DNA of 64,000 bases from assembly GCF_001619585.1 (NCBI RefSeq), contig NZ_LQNT01000009.1, positions 682,001 to 746,000 of the forward strand, written 5' to 3'. The position numbers and the translations under genes were made by a program. This stretch comes from Bhargavaea cecembensis. GTDB lineage: Bacteria; Bacillota; Bacilli; Bacillales_A; Planococcaceae. Positions within the stretch are counted from its first letter, which is position 1; every line of letters starts with the position of its first letter. The notes under the pieces were generated by a model. The model had not been told where the DNA came from. It saw nothing but the letters and a program-made list of their open reading frames with translations, and did no database searches. This document shows positions 16,655-24,717 of this stretch, piece after piece.

Positions 16655-17479
16655 ATGACTTCATTCATCTATAATCCCGCATTGATCCGCCAAAAGCAGC
16701 TGGAAGTCGAGTTCCTGTCGTTTTTCCACGGACACGGCTTCGACATCATCGATCTGCCCGTTGTGGAAACGTTCGATTGGCAGGCCATGACGGAAGATGA
16801 TCTCAAGCTCATGCCCCAGCGCGAATCCTGGGTGCAGAACGGCACCGTCCATGCACTACGCCATGATTGGACCAATGCGATTGTGCGCTATCTCCATAAA
16901 TATAAGATTGACGCGGAGCGGGCAGTTTACTCCGGACCGGTGTTCCATTCCGGCTCAGAAACCCGCCAGCTCGGCATGGAAGTGTTTTCGGAAAGCACCG
17001 ACCGGCAGCAGGAAGGCCTGTCACTCATGATCGGATTCATGAATGAGCGCATAGAGATGCCAAAGACCGCCGTCATCAGTCACTATGCACTTCTCCCGAT
17101 GATCCTCGGGGAAGAAAAAGTTGCGGATCCTGCCATCCGCAGAGCGCTGTCCCAACGGAGCACATCAGCACTCCGGCAACTGCTCGGTGACCATCCTCTG
17201 CTTGACCTGATCGGCGATCAGCCGGAATCGCAGGTCCACAAGCTCCGTTCCGCCTTCCCGGAGATCCGGGAGGTACTGGGCGAACTGACCGGCTGGGAGG
17301 AAACCCTTCGCGAAGCCGGCATCGAGGCGGTCTATCCCGACATCACCGCCCTTCCGTCGCAGTCCTACTATGACGGCGTGTTCATCCGGCTCTATGGCTC
17401 GGGACGCACGACACCGGTCGCATCGGGCGGCCAGTACACCGCCCGCTCGAAAGCATTCGGAATGGGGATTTTCTATTAA
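16655..17479 (+). CDS. hisZ: ATP phosphoribosyltransferase regulatory subunit (short form)
   Basis: HisZ is a catalytically dead histidyl-tRNA synthetase-like protein that binds short HisG and is needed for its activity and histidine feedback. The product has 274 residues, clearly shorter than the roughly 390 of B. subtilis HisZ, and seems to hold only the class II catalytic-core fold. Seen: motif 2-like region YSGPVFHSGSETRQLGMEVF near 91-110 and the C-terminal SGGQYTARSKAFGMGI. The ATG at 16655 follows AGAGGTG. It is the first gene of the his operon, with 60 nt before hisG. Confidence 0.88.
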   Translation: MTSFIYNPALIRQKQLEVEFLSFFHGHGFDIIDLPVVETFDWQAMTEDDLKLMPQRESWVQNGTVHALRHDWTNAIVRYLHKYKIDAERAVYSGPVFHSGSETRQLGMEVFSESTDRQQEGLSLMIGFMNERIEMPKTAVISHYALLPMILGEEKVADPAIRRALSQRSTSALRQLLGDHPLLDLIGDQPESQVHKLRSAFPEIREVLGELTGWEETLREAGIEAVYPDITALPSQSYYDGVFIRLYGSGRTTPVASGGQYTARSKAFGMGIFY

Positions 17480-17539
17480 CTTCAAGGCTCGATCCGCAGA
17501 ATCCTGCAGGAAGAAGCCGATCAGACAAAGGATGATTCC

Positions 17540-18142
17540 ATGATTACAATCGCACTTTCAAAAGGCCGCCAATTAAAGGATTTTCTCGCTTACCTTGATG
17601 AAAATGGCCATCCCCGCTGGCACGGCGCACTAAAAGCGGCACAACGCGAACTGCTCGTCGAGACCAACGGCATCCGTTTCCTTCTTGTGAAGGGAGATGA
17701 CGTGCCGATCTACGTTGAAGAAGGCATCGCAGACCTGGGTATCACGGGGAGCGATATCCTGGCCGAGTATGATGCAGACGTGAACGAGCTGCTGGAGCTG
17801 CCCTTCGGCTACTGTCACTTCGCGATTGCTTCAAAAGAAGAACTCCCGGAATACGGGACGATCGCCACAAAATACGTCAACTACTCGCGCTCCGTCTTTG
17901 AACGGTCCGAAAAACCCGTGAAGATCATCAAACTGAACGGATCGGTCGAACTCGCGGCCGTGATAGGCATGGCCGATGCAATCGTCGACATCGTCCAGTC
18001 CGGTGAAACCCTACGGATGAACGGCCTCAAAGAGCGAATCCGGCTCGATGAGATCAGTGCAAGACTGATTGCAAATAAGCACGCGTTCTTTACGAAATCA
18101 GCTGAGATCCGATCATTTATGAATGAATTGAAGGTGAACTGA
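17540..18142 (+). CDS. hisG: ATP phosphoribosyltransferase, short form
   Basis: HisG joins ATP and PRPP to phosphoribosyl-ATP, the committed step of histidine synthesis. At 200 residues it is the short, HisZ-dependent form lacking the C-terminal regulatory domain, consistent with hisZ directly upstream. Seen: ALSKGRQ near 5-11, VKGDDVPIYVEEGIADLGITGSD near 50-72, and the PRPP-binding stretch ADAIVDIVQSGETLR near 143-157. It ends one base before the hisD start. Confidence 0.95.
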   Translation: MITIALSKGRQLKDFLAYLDENGHPRWHGALKAAQRELLVETNGIRFLLVKGDDVPIYVEEGIADLGITGSDILAEYDADVNELLELPFGYCHFAIASKEELPEYGTIATKYVNYSRSVFERSEKPVKIIKLNGSVELAAVIGMADAIVDIVQSGETLRMNGLKERIRLDEISARLIANKHAFFTKSAEIRSFMNELKVN

Positions 18143-18143
18143 G

Positions 18144-19391
18144 ATGCAGACTGCACAGCAATTCAAACAATCCTACCGCCCCGCCGGCCAGGAAGACTAT
18201 GACATTTCCGGCCGTGTCCTGGACATCATCCGGGACATCCGGAAAAACGGTGACGAGGCACTTTCCCGCTACACCAAGCAATTTGACGGTGAAGAGGCAG
18301 AAGTCCGGGAAATTCCGGCGCAGGAACTGAAAGCGGCATTTGAGTCCATCCCGGAAGAGCTCCGGAATGCCCTCATTGCCGCCAAGGAAAATATTGAAGC
18401 GTATCAGACCAAAATCAAATGGCAGCCGGCGGAACCCGAGGGCTTCTATCCCGTGCTTCACCCGATCGGCCGCGTCGGCATTTACGTGCCGGGCGGCAAG
18501 GCGAACTACCCGTCGACCGTCCTGATGACTGCGGTACCTGCCAGAGTCGCGGGCGTCCGGAGCATCACTGTCGTCACCCCCCCTCCGGGCAACCCGGCAA
18601 CACTGGCCGCTTGCCACCTGTGCGGCATCAACCATGTCTACACGGTGGGGGGTGTCCAGGGCATTGCCGCTCTTGCCTACGGCACGGAAACGATCGAACG
18701 GGTCGACAAGATCTGCGGACCCGGGAATGCTTACGTCGCGATGGCCAAAAAGCTCGTATACGGTGACGTCGGCATTGATTCTGTCGCAGGACCGAGTGAA
18801 CTCGCAATCGTCGTGGACAAAACGTCTAACGCTGAATGGGCGGCCCTCGACCTTCTCGCACAGGCCGAGCACGATGAACAGGCACGCACCTATCTGATTT
18901 CGCTGGACCGGGATAAGCTCGAAGAAGTCGGGCAGCTTGCCGCCCGCTTCGCCGAAGAGGCTCCCCGGAGCGGGATCATCAAAAAGAGCCTTGCGGACAA
19001 CCACTGGGCAATCCTTGCGGAAAACCGGTCCGAATCGGTGGATCTTCTGAACTTTATCGCACCGGAGCATGCAGCCGTGCAGACCGAAGATGCCGAGAGC
19101 TATGCAGAAGACGTGACCAATGCCGGCGCCCTCTTTGTCGGCGGGTATTCCCCCGAGGCGGTCGGCGACTATTCCGCCGGGCCGAGCCACGTGCTCCCGA
19201 CAGGCGGCAACGCCCGCTTCCAGTCTGGCCTGTCCGTGAACGATTTCCTGACGGCAAATGCAGTCATCCGTGTTGACCGGGAGGACTACCGCCATTATGC
19301 AGAAGCCGGCATCCCGATTGCCAAGGCCGAGGAACTGTATGCACATGCGGCTTCGATGGAAGCCCGACTGAACGGAGGAAATGATGACTGA
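18144..19391 (+). CDS. hisD: Histidinol dehydrogenase
   Basis: HisD oxidises histidinol to histidine in two NAD-dependent steps with a Zn ion. 415 residues. Seen: VGIYVPGGKANYPSTVLM near 112-129, VTPPPGNPATLAA, KICGPGNAYVAMAKK, GPSELAIVVD, AQAEHDEQA (Zn ligand His) and FIAPEHAAVQ (catalytic Glu-His). It begins one base after the hisG stop and shares one base with the hisB start, consistent with strict translational coupling. Confidence 0.96.
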   Translation: MQTAQQFKQSYRPAGQEDYDISGRVLDIIRDIRKNGDEALSRYTKQFDGEEAEVREIPAQELKAAFESIPEELRNALIAAKENIEAYQTKIKWQPAEPEGFYPVLHPIGRVGIYVPGGKANYPSTVLMTAVPARVAGVRSITVVTPPPGNPATLAACHLCGINHVYTVGGVQGIAALAYGTETIERVDKICGPGNAYVAMAKKLVYGDVGIDSVAGPSELAIVVDKTSNAEWAALDLLAQAEHDEQARTYLISLDRDKLEEVGQLAARFAEEAPRSGIIKKSLADNHWAILAENRSESVDLLNFIAPEHAAVQTEDAESYAEDVTNAGALFVGGYSPEAVGDYSAGPSHVLPTGGNARFQSGLSVNDFLTANAVIRVDREDYRHYAEAGIPIAKAEELYAHAASMEARLNGGNDD

Positions 19392-19963
19392 TGGCTAGTT
19401 ATGAACGCAAGACCAAAGAAACCGAAATCCGCATGGAACTCAATAAAGGCACCGGTGATTCCAGCATCGCAACCGGCGTCGGGTTTCTCGACCATATGCT
19501 GACGCTGTTCGCTTTCCACTCCGGCCTTGAACTTGACGTAGAAGTAAACGGAGATATCCAGGTCGACGACCACCACACGACGGAAGACACGGGCATCGTG
19601 CTCGGTCAGCTGCTCCGGGAAGTGATGGGCGACAAAGCCGACATCCGCCGGTACGGCACGGCCTTTGTCCCAATGGACGAGACGCTCACCCGTACCGTCA
19701 TCGATATCAGCGGACGCCCCTACCTGAGCTTTAATGCGGAAATCAGCCGTGAAAAAGTCGGCACATTCGATACCGAGCTGGCCGAAGAATTCTTCCGGGC
19801 ACTCGTCATGAATGCCGGGCTCACCGTCCACATGGATCTGATCCGCGGCGGCAACGCCCACCACGAAATTGAGTCGTTCTTTAAATCGTTTGCCCGTGCA
19901 CTCCGCGAAGCGATGCAGCCGGGCGACGGACGGCTCGCTTCGACGAAGGGACTCCTCGCATGA
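19391..19963 (+). CDS. hisB: Imidazoleglycerol-phosphate dehydratase
   Basis: HisB removes water from imidazole-glycerol phosphate to imidazole-acetol phosphate at a di-manganese site. The 190 residues correspond to the monofunctional enzyme without a phosphatase domain. Seen: GVGFLDHMLTLFAFHSG near 27-43, DDHHTTEDTGIVLG near 56-69, and the second half repeat with GNAHHEIESFFKSFARALREA. Both His-rich motifs that ligate the metals are intact. The stop overlaps the hisH start by four bases. Confidence 0.96.
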   Translation: MASYERKTKETEIRMELNKGTGDSSIATGVGFLDHMLTLFAFHSGLELDVEVNGDIQVDDHHTTEDTGIVLGQLLREVMGDKADIRRYGTAFVPMDETLTRTVIDISGRPYLSFNAEISREKVGTFDTELAEEFFRALVMNAGLTVHMDLIRGGNAHHEIESFFKSFARALREAMQPGDGRLASTKGLLA

Positions 19964-20607
19964 ATACGCGGGAAACGGCGACTGCCGGCCTGACCGACGG
20001 ACGGCGCATCGCCATCGTCGACTACGGCCTGGGCAATGTCGCAAACGTCCGCCGGGCACTGGAGTTTCTCGGCCACCGGGTGGAACTGACAAAGGATCCG
20101 CAGGTGCTTCGGAGAGCGGATGTCCTGATCCTTCCGGGTGTCGGCCACTTTGCCGATGCAATGAAGCGGCTGGAAGCAGACGGACTTGTCCCGCTGCTGA
20201 ATGAACTCAAAGAAGAAAAGCCGCTTGTCGGCATTTGTCTCGGCATGCAGCTTTTGTTCGAGCACAGTGAGGAAGGCGATGCGGACGGACTAGGTTTCAT
20301 CCCCGGTGCCATCACCCGGATTGAAACCCGCCTTCCCGTCCCCCACCTCGGCTGGAACGCCCTTGTAAGCGACAAGCCTGAGCTGGACGGCAAGGACATG
20401 TATTTTATCCATACCTATAAAGCGGCTCCCGGGCCGCACACAGTTGCAACCGCCGACTACGGCGGCGAGACCGTCACGGCGATTGTACAGCGCGGACAGC
20501 TGATCGGCATCCAGTTCCACCCCGAAAAAAGCGGGGATGCGGGACTCGTGCTGCTGCAGCAGGCCGTAACGAAAGGATTTTTGAATAACGAGGAGGCATC
20601 CGAATGA
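19960..20607 (+). CDS. hisH: Imidazole glycerol phosphate synthase, glutaminase subunit
   Basis: HisH hydrolyses glutamine and channels ammonia to HisF. 215 residues, class I amidotransferase. Seen: the oxyanion-strand region LPGVGHFADAM near 65-75, the nucleophile motif GICLGMQLLFE near 92-102 with Cys, and FHPEKS near 186-191 with the catalytic His and Glu. The N-terminus carries about 15 residues before the usual RIAIVDYGLGN start. The ATG at 19960 has AAGGGA upstream and overlaps hisB by ATGA, so it is preferred over an internal start. Confidence 0.95.
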   Translation: MNTRETATAGLTDGRRIAIVDYGLGNVANVRRALEFLGHRVELTKDPQVLRRADVLILPGVGHFADAMKRLEADGLVPLLNELKEEKPLVGICLGMQLLFEHSEEGDADGLGFIPGAITRIETRLPVPHLGWNALVSDKPELDGKDMYFIHTYKAAPGPHTVATADYGGETVTAIVQRGQLIGIQFHPEKSGDAGLVLLQQAVTKGFLNNEEASE

Positions 20608-21308
20608 TCGAAATCTGGCCGGCGATCGACATTATCGATTCACAGAACGTCCGCCTGACAGAAGGCGACTATGATACAAAAGCGGCAATGGGCCGCACCC
20701 CGCTTGAAGCGGTGGCCTTTTATTCCGAACAGCCGCATGTCGGACGCATCCATACAGTCGACCTGATCGGCGCAAAGGAGAAAAAGCCCGCAGAGATGAA
20801 TCTGTTCCGGGACATCATCCAGGCAACGGAACTCCCCGTCGAAATCGGAGGCGGCATTCGTTCTGAAGAAACAATCCGCGATTATCTCGACATGGGCGCG
20901 GGTTATCTAATTATCGGCACCAAAGGTCTCACCGAACCGGACTGGCTGATGGAAATGAGCCGCAAATACCCGGGCAAACTGATGCTCGGACTGGACGCCC
21001 GCGGAGATAAAGTCGCCCTGAACGGCTGGCTTGAGACCGCCGAGACGACTGTCTTTGAAATGCTTGAACGCCTGGATGGCGCAGAGCTCGGCGGCGTCAT
21101 CTATACTGACATTGCCCGGGATGGCCGCATGGAAGGACCAAATGTGGAAATGACCGGCAAGCTCGCGAAAGCCTCGAAATGGCCGGTCACCGCATCCGGC
21201 GGCGTCCGGAACGGCAGCGACCTTGCCGCGCTCGAAGCGGAAGGCGTCGCCGCGGCAATAGTCGGGAAAGCGGCGAATACCGATGAGTTCTGGGAAAGCA
21301 TCCGGTGA
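20604..21308 (+). CDS. hisA: Phosphoribosylformimino-AICAR-phosphate isomerase
   Basis: HisA is a TIM barrel that performs the Amadori rearrangement of ProFAR. 234 residues. Seen: WPAIDIIDSQNVRLTEGDY near 5-23 with the catalytic Asp, VEIGGGIRSEETIRDYL, YLIIGTKGL and IYTDIARDGRMEGPN with the second catalytic Asp. The two-fold phosphate sites (GGGIR and SGGVRN) are intact. Overlaps hisH by four bases; 78 nt separate it from hisF, the largest gap in the operon core. Confidence 0.95.
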   Translation: MIEIWPAIDIIDSQNVRLTEGDYDTKAAMGRTPLEAVAFYSEQPHVGRIHTVDLIGAKEKKPAEMNLFRDIIQATELPVEIGGGIRSEETIRDYLDMGAGYLIIGTKGLTEPDWLMEMSRKYPGKLMLGLDARGDKVALNGWLETAETTVFEMLERLDGAELGGVIYTDIARDGRMEGPNVEMTGKLAKASKWPVTASGGVRNGSDLAALEAEGVAAAIVGKAANTDEFWESIR

Positions 21309-21386
21309 ATCCGGCCGGGCGAATGATGGAACCGGCTTCGAATCATTAAGGTATGTTCCAAAACACAGCTGAAAGGAGTGTCATAC

Positions 21387-22175
21387 ATGATCAAAAAGCG
21401 CATTATCCCCTGCCTGGACGTCAAAGACGGCCGGGTGGTGAAGGGAATCAACTTTAAGGGGCTCCGCGACATCGGCGATCCGGTGGAGCTTGCGGCACGA
21501 TATAACGCAGCAGGCGCCGACGAACTCGTCTTCCTGGATGTCTCCGCAACAGACGAGGGCCACGACCTGATGCTCGACGTCATCAAGCGCACGGCGGAAG
21601 TACTGTTCATCCCACTAGCCATCGGCGGCGGCATCCGCACGGCGGACGATATCGGACGCCTGCTTAAGGCAGGCGCCGATAAAGTCAGCATCAACTCCGC
21701 GGCACTTGCCCGGCCGGAGCTGATCCGGGAAGCTGCAGAACGCTTCGGCAGCCAGTGCGTCTGCCTGTCCGTAGACGCCGGCTGGGACGAGGAAGCACAG
21801 GACTGGTTCTGCTTTACGCACGGCGGCAAGAAAAAGACAGATATCCGTGTCCTGGACTGGGTCACCGAAGGAGAAGAGCTCGGCGCCGGCGAAATTCTCC
21901 TGACGAGCATGGAAGCCGACGGCACAAAGGACGGTTTCGACTTCCCCCTTCTGAAAGCGGTGGAAAAAGCTGTTACTGTCCCGGTCATTGCGTCCGGCGG
22001 CGCCGGCAATGCAGATGACTTTGTCGAGCTGTTCCGTGAAACAGACGTTTCTGCAGGACTTGCCGCTTCCATCTTCCACAATGAAGAAACGACCGTCGGC
22101 GAGGTCAAAACCCTTCTCTCGGATGCCGGCATTCCGGTCCGCCTGACGGCCGGGGGTGTGCAGAATGAAGCCTGA
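21387..22175 (+). CDS. hisF: Imidazole glycerol phosphate synthase, cyclase subunit
   Basis: HisF uses ammonia from HisH to split PRFAR into imidazole-glycerol phosphate and AICAR. Seen: RIIPCLDVKDGRVVKGINF near 5-23 with the catalytic Asp, FLDVSAT, AIGGGIRTADDI, DKVSINSAA, and LLTSMEADGTKDGFD with the second catalytic Asp. The ATG at 21387 with AAGGAG upstream is preferred over a GTG three codons earlier. It overlaps the hisIE start by 11 nt. Confidence 0.95.
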   Translation: MIKKRIIPCLDVKDGRVVKGINFKGLRDIGDPVELAARYNAAGADELVFLDVSATDEGHDLMLDVIKRTAEVLFIPLAIGGGIRTADDIGRLLKAGADKVSINSAALARPELIREAAERFGSQCVCLSVDAGWDEEAQDWFCFTHGGKKKTDIRVLDWVTEGEELGAGEILLTSMEADGTKDGFDFPLLKAVEKAVTVPVIASGGAGNADDFVELFRETDVSAGLAASIFHNEETTVGEVKTLLSDAGIPVRLTAGGVQNEA

Positions 22176-22788
22176 CTTTTCCAAGGGGCTCGTCCCGGCG
22201 GTGCTTCAGCACTGGACGGATCACACTGTCCTCATGCTCGGCTACATGAACGAGGAAGCCTATGAGAAAACACTTGAAGACGGCGTTGTCTGGTTCTACT
22301 CCCGCAGCAAAGAACGCCTTTGGAAAAAGGGCGAATCCAGCGGGCATGTCCAGCGCGTGAAAGGCCTTGCACTCGATTGCGACGAGGACACCCTCCTGAT
22401 CCAAGTGGAGCCGGCGGGTCCTACCTGCCACACCGGGACGAAGAGCTGCTTCGGCGACGAATCCGCTTCCCCGCTTCTTTCGCTCGAAGCCATGATCCGC
22501 GACCGCCAGGCGGATGCCGATGAAGGATCGTATACCAACTATCTTCTCGGCAAGGGACTCGACAAGATAACGAAGAAATTCGGCGAAGAAAGCTTCGAAG
22601 TCGTCATCGCGGCGATGAAACGCGACCGCGAAGAGCTGAAAAACGAGACCGCCGACCTGCTCTATCACCTGTTCGTCCTGCTGCATGAACAGGGCATCGA
22701 CTTCCGTGAAGTCGAGGAGGTTCTCCACGAACGCCACTCCAAGAAAAACAACTTCAAGGGAGAGCGGCAGGACGTGGAGAACTGGTGA
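22165..22788 (+). CDS. hisIE: Bifunctional phosphoribosyl-AMP cyclohydrolase / phosphoribosyl-ATP pyrophosphohydrolase
   Basis: One polypeptide of 207 residues catalyses steps 2 and 3 of histidine synthesis. The N-terminal HisI part (about 1-105) has VLMLGYMNEEAYEKTLE, FYSRSKERLWKKGESSGH, and the Zn ligands in LDCDEDTLL and GPTCHTGTKSCF. The C-terminal HisE part (about 110-207) has YTNYLLGKGLDKITKKFGEE and ETADLLYHLFVLL with the metal-binding acidic residues. The ATG is inside the end of hisF. A terminator follows, so this ends the operon. Confidence 0.95.
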   Translation: MKPDFSKGLVPAVLQHWTDHTVLMLGYMNEEAYEKTLEDGVVWFYSRSKERLWKKGESSGHVQRVKGLALDCDEDTLLIQVEPAGPTCHTGTKSCFGDESASPLLSLEAMIRDRQADADEGSYTNYLLGKGLDKITKKFGEESFEVVIAAMKRDREELKNETADLLYHLFVLLHEQGIDFREVEEVLHERHSKKNNFKGERQDVENW

Positions 22789-22820
22789 GACGCTGACAAA
22801 ATGCGATCCCATACCGATTA

Positions 22821-22848
22821 AAAAGGACCGGCAGCCGCCGGTCTTTTT
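22821..22848 (+). terminator. Terminator of the his operon
   Basis: Stem GACCGGC/GCCGGTC with loop AGCC, flanked by A and T runs. The same stem-loop plus its upstream flank recurs at about 34.06-34.14 kb. Confidence 0.88.
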
Positions 22849-22926
22849 CTTTGCGTCCCGGATGCCACCGGGTACCCCATATGGTAAAATAAATGAGTTA
22901 CTTTTATTGTGGAAAGAAGGTCAGAA

Positions 22927-23892
22927 ATGGCTTTGTTTTTATTAAAACGGGTGGCTGAATCGGTCCTAATGCTTGTCCTCGGAAGCCTGCTTTGCTTTGC
23001 ATTTATCCGGCTGATCCCTGGCGATCCGGCGGCAGCCATGTACGGGGATCAGCTGCAGAAGCTGACCGAGGCCGACCGGCTGAGGATTTCCGAGAACCTT
23101 GGACTGGATGAGCAGCTGCCCGTTCAATATATCCATTGGGCTTCCCAGGTGCTTCAGGGCAACTGGGGAGCTTCCTATCTGACGGGGGAGCCTGCAGATG
23201 AAATCATTGTCCGCACTCTCATTCCCACCGCCGTTCTGCTTATGGCCTCCCAAGTCATCATGATCGGGCTGGCCCTGTTCTTCGGCCTGACATCAGCACT
23301 CCGGCGTAATGGCCTGTATGACCGGATTGTCCTTGCCGCTAGCGTCATGCTCATGGCAATCCCCCCTTTCTGGCTGGGGCTCATGATGATGCTGTTCTTC
23401 TCAATCCGACTGGGTGTCCTGCCGTCCTCCGGGATGGGTGAGGGACCTTTCTCCATCCCTCACCTTATCCTGCCTGCCCTTGTCATCGCACTGTCCCATG
23501 CCGGCTACTATATCCGGCTCTTCCGGAATCATTTCGCCGCTTCCTCTTCGGGTGGCCATCTTCTTGCACTACGCGCCCGCGGTGTCCCCCACCGCCGGAT
23601 CATACTCGCCCATATCCTGCCCAACGCCGCTGCTCCGCTGATCGTTTATACCGGTGCATCGCTCGCCGTATCGCTGGCGGGCTCCGTTGTAGTGGAATCG
23701 ATTTTCTCCTGGCCCGGACTGGGACGGCTCGCGCTGAAATCTGCACTTGCCCATGACTATCCGGTTCTGCTCGGAGTCATCCTTTTGAGCATGGCCTTTG
23801 TCATTCTGATCAACCTGCTTGCAAGCCTCCTGGCTGCTTGGACGGATCCGAGGCTTCGCGGATCCGGTGCAGAAGGGAGGGCCGGACGATGA
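22927..23892 (+). CDS. ABC transporter permease, peptide/nickel (NikB/DppB) type
   Basis: A 321-residue inner-membrane subunit. Seen: the classic N-terminus LKRVAESVLMLVLGSLLCF, RLIPGDPAAAMYG with the conserved GDP, the periplasmic ENLGLDEQLPVQY, and the cytoplasmic coupling motif RARGVPHRRIILAHILPNA (EAA loop, near 220-240). The ATG at 22927 follows AGAAGG. It is the first gene of a four-gene transporter set (permease, permease, fused ATPase, binding protein) with 4-nt overlaps. Nickel uptake for the nearby urease is plausible, but peptides are equally compatible with the sequence. Confidence 0.87.
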   Translation: MALFLLKRVAESVLMLVLGSLLCFAFIRLIPGDPAAAMYGDQLQKLTEADRLRISENLGLDEQLPVQYIHWASQVLQGNWGASYLTGEPADEIIVRTLIPTAVLLMASQVIMIGLALFFGLTSALRRNGLYDRIVLAASVMLMAIPPFWLGLMMMLFFSIRLGVLPSSGMGEGPFSIPHLILPALVIALSHAGYYIRLFRNHFAASSSGGHLLALRARGVPHRRIILAHILPNAAAPLIVYTGASLAVSLAGSVVVESIFSWPGLGRLALKSALAHDYPVLLGVILLSMAFVILINLLASLLAAWTDPRLRGSGAEGRAGR

Positions 23893-24701
23893 AGATCAGA
23901 CATGTGATTTTTTCTCCTGCTGCCTTGGGCCTATTCTTACTTGCCCTCCTTTCATCTGCCGCGCCGCTGCTTGCAGGTTCGGACCCGGCTGAAGTGAGGA
24001 TGGATCAGATTCTCCAGCCTCCCGGCAGCGGACATCTGCTCGGCACGGACGAGCTCGGCCGGGATGTATGGTCGAGACTTCTCTACGGGGGCCGGGTCTC
24101 GCTTGCAGTCGGCTTCCTTGCAATGGTCCTTTCCATATCGGTCGGCGTAATCCTCGGCACAGTGAGCGCCCTCACCGGAGGGTTCGTCGACAGGCTAATC
24201 ATGCGGACATCCGATATGCTGCTCAGTATCCCTTCGCTTCTCCTGATGATCGGACTGCAGGCCATCGCACCTGCCGGACTCTTGTCCGTGATCCTTGTTA
24301 TCGGCCTTACCGGGTGGATGCTGATTGCCCGGGTCATCCGTACGGAAATGATGGCCACCCGCAATGAGACTTACGTACTTGCCGCGCAAAAGCTCGGGGC
24401 TGGTCCCGTGCGGCGTTTCATCAGCCACCTTCTCCCCCGCTGCATGCCGTCAATCATCGTGCTTGCCGCAGGCAGTGCAGGACATGCCATCCTTGCAGAA
24501 GCAACACTCAGCTTCCTCGGTCTCGGCATTCCACAGACCATCCCTTCATGGGGCAATATGCTGACCGGTGCGCAGGGTTACCTCATGTCAGGAGCATGGT
24601 GGCTCGCAGTTTTCCCTGGACTGTGCATCGCGCTGACCATCTACTTCATCCATGTTCTGGGAGACCGGCTTCAGGCTGCTCCCCGGCACCCATCGGCATG
24701 A
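23889..24701 (+). CDS. ABC transporter permease, peptide/nickel (NikC/DppC) type
   Basis: A 270-residue partner permease. Seen: HLLGTDELGRDVWSRLLYGGRVSLAVG near 46-72, the hallmark of the C-type subunit, and the EAA loop KLGAGPVRRFISHLLPR near 178-194, then LSFLGLGIPQTIPSWGNML near 213-231. The ATG at 23889 overlaps the preceding stop by four bases; the product would otherwise carry a charged, non-homologous N-terminus. It pairs with the B-type permease to form the membrane channel. Confidence 0.87.
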   Translation: MKIRHVIFSPAALGLFLLALLSSAAPLLAGSDPAEVRMDQILQPPGSGHLLGTDELGRDVWSRLLYGGRVSLAVGFLAMVLSISVGVILGTVSALTGGFVDRLIMRTSDMLLSIPSLLLMIGLQAIAPAGLLSVILVIGLTGWMLIARVIRTEMMATRNETYVLAAQKLGAGPVRRFISHLLPRCMPSIIVLAAGSAGHAILAEATLSFLGLGIPQTIPSWGNMLTGAQGYLMSGAWWLAVFPGLCIALTIYFIHVLGDRLQAAPRHPSA

Positions 24702-24717
24702 AAGGAGCGTAATATGA

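Noticed and set aside
18117-19346. Long minus-strand open frame across hisD
   Set aside because: It lies opposite an unmistakable hisD, and its composition is that of an antisense shadow in GC-rich DNA.
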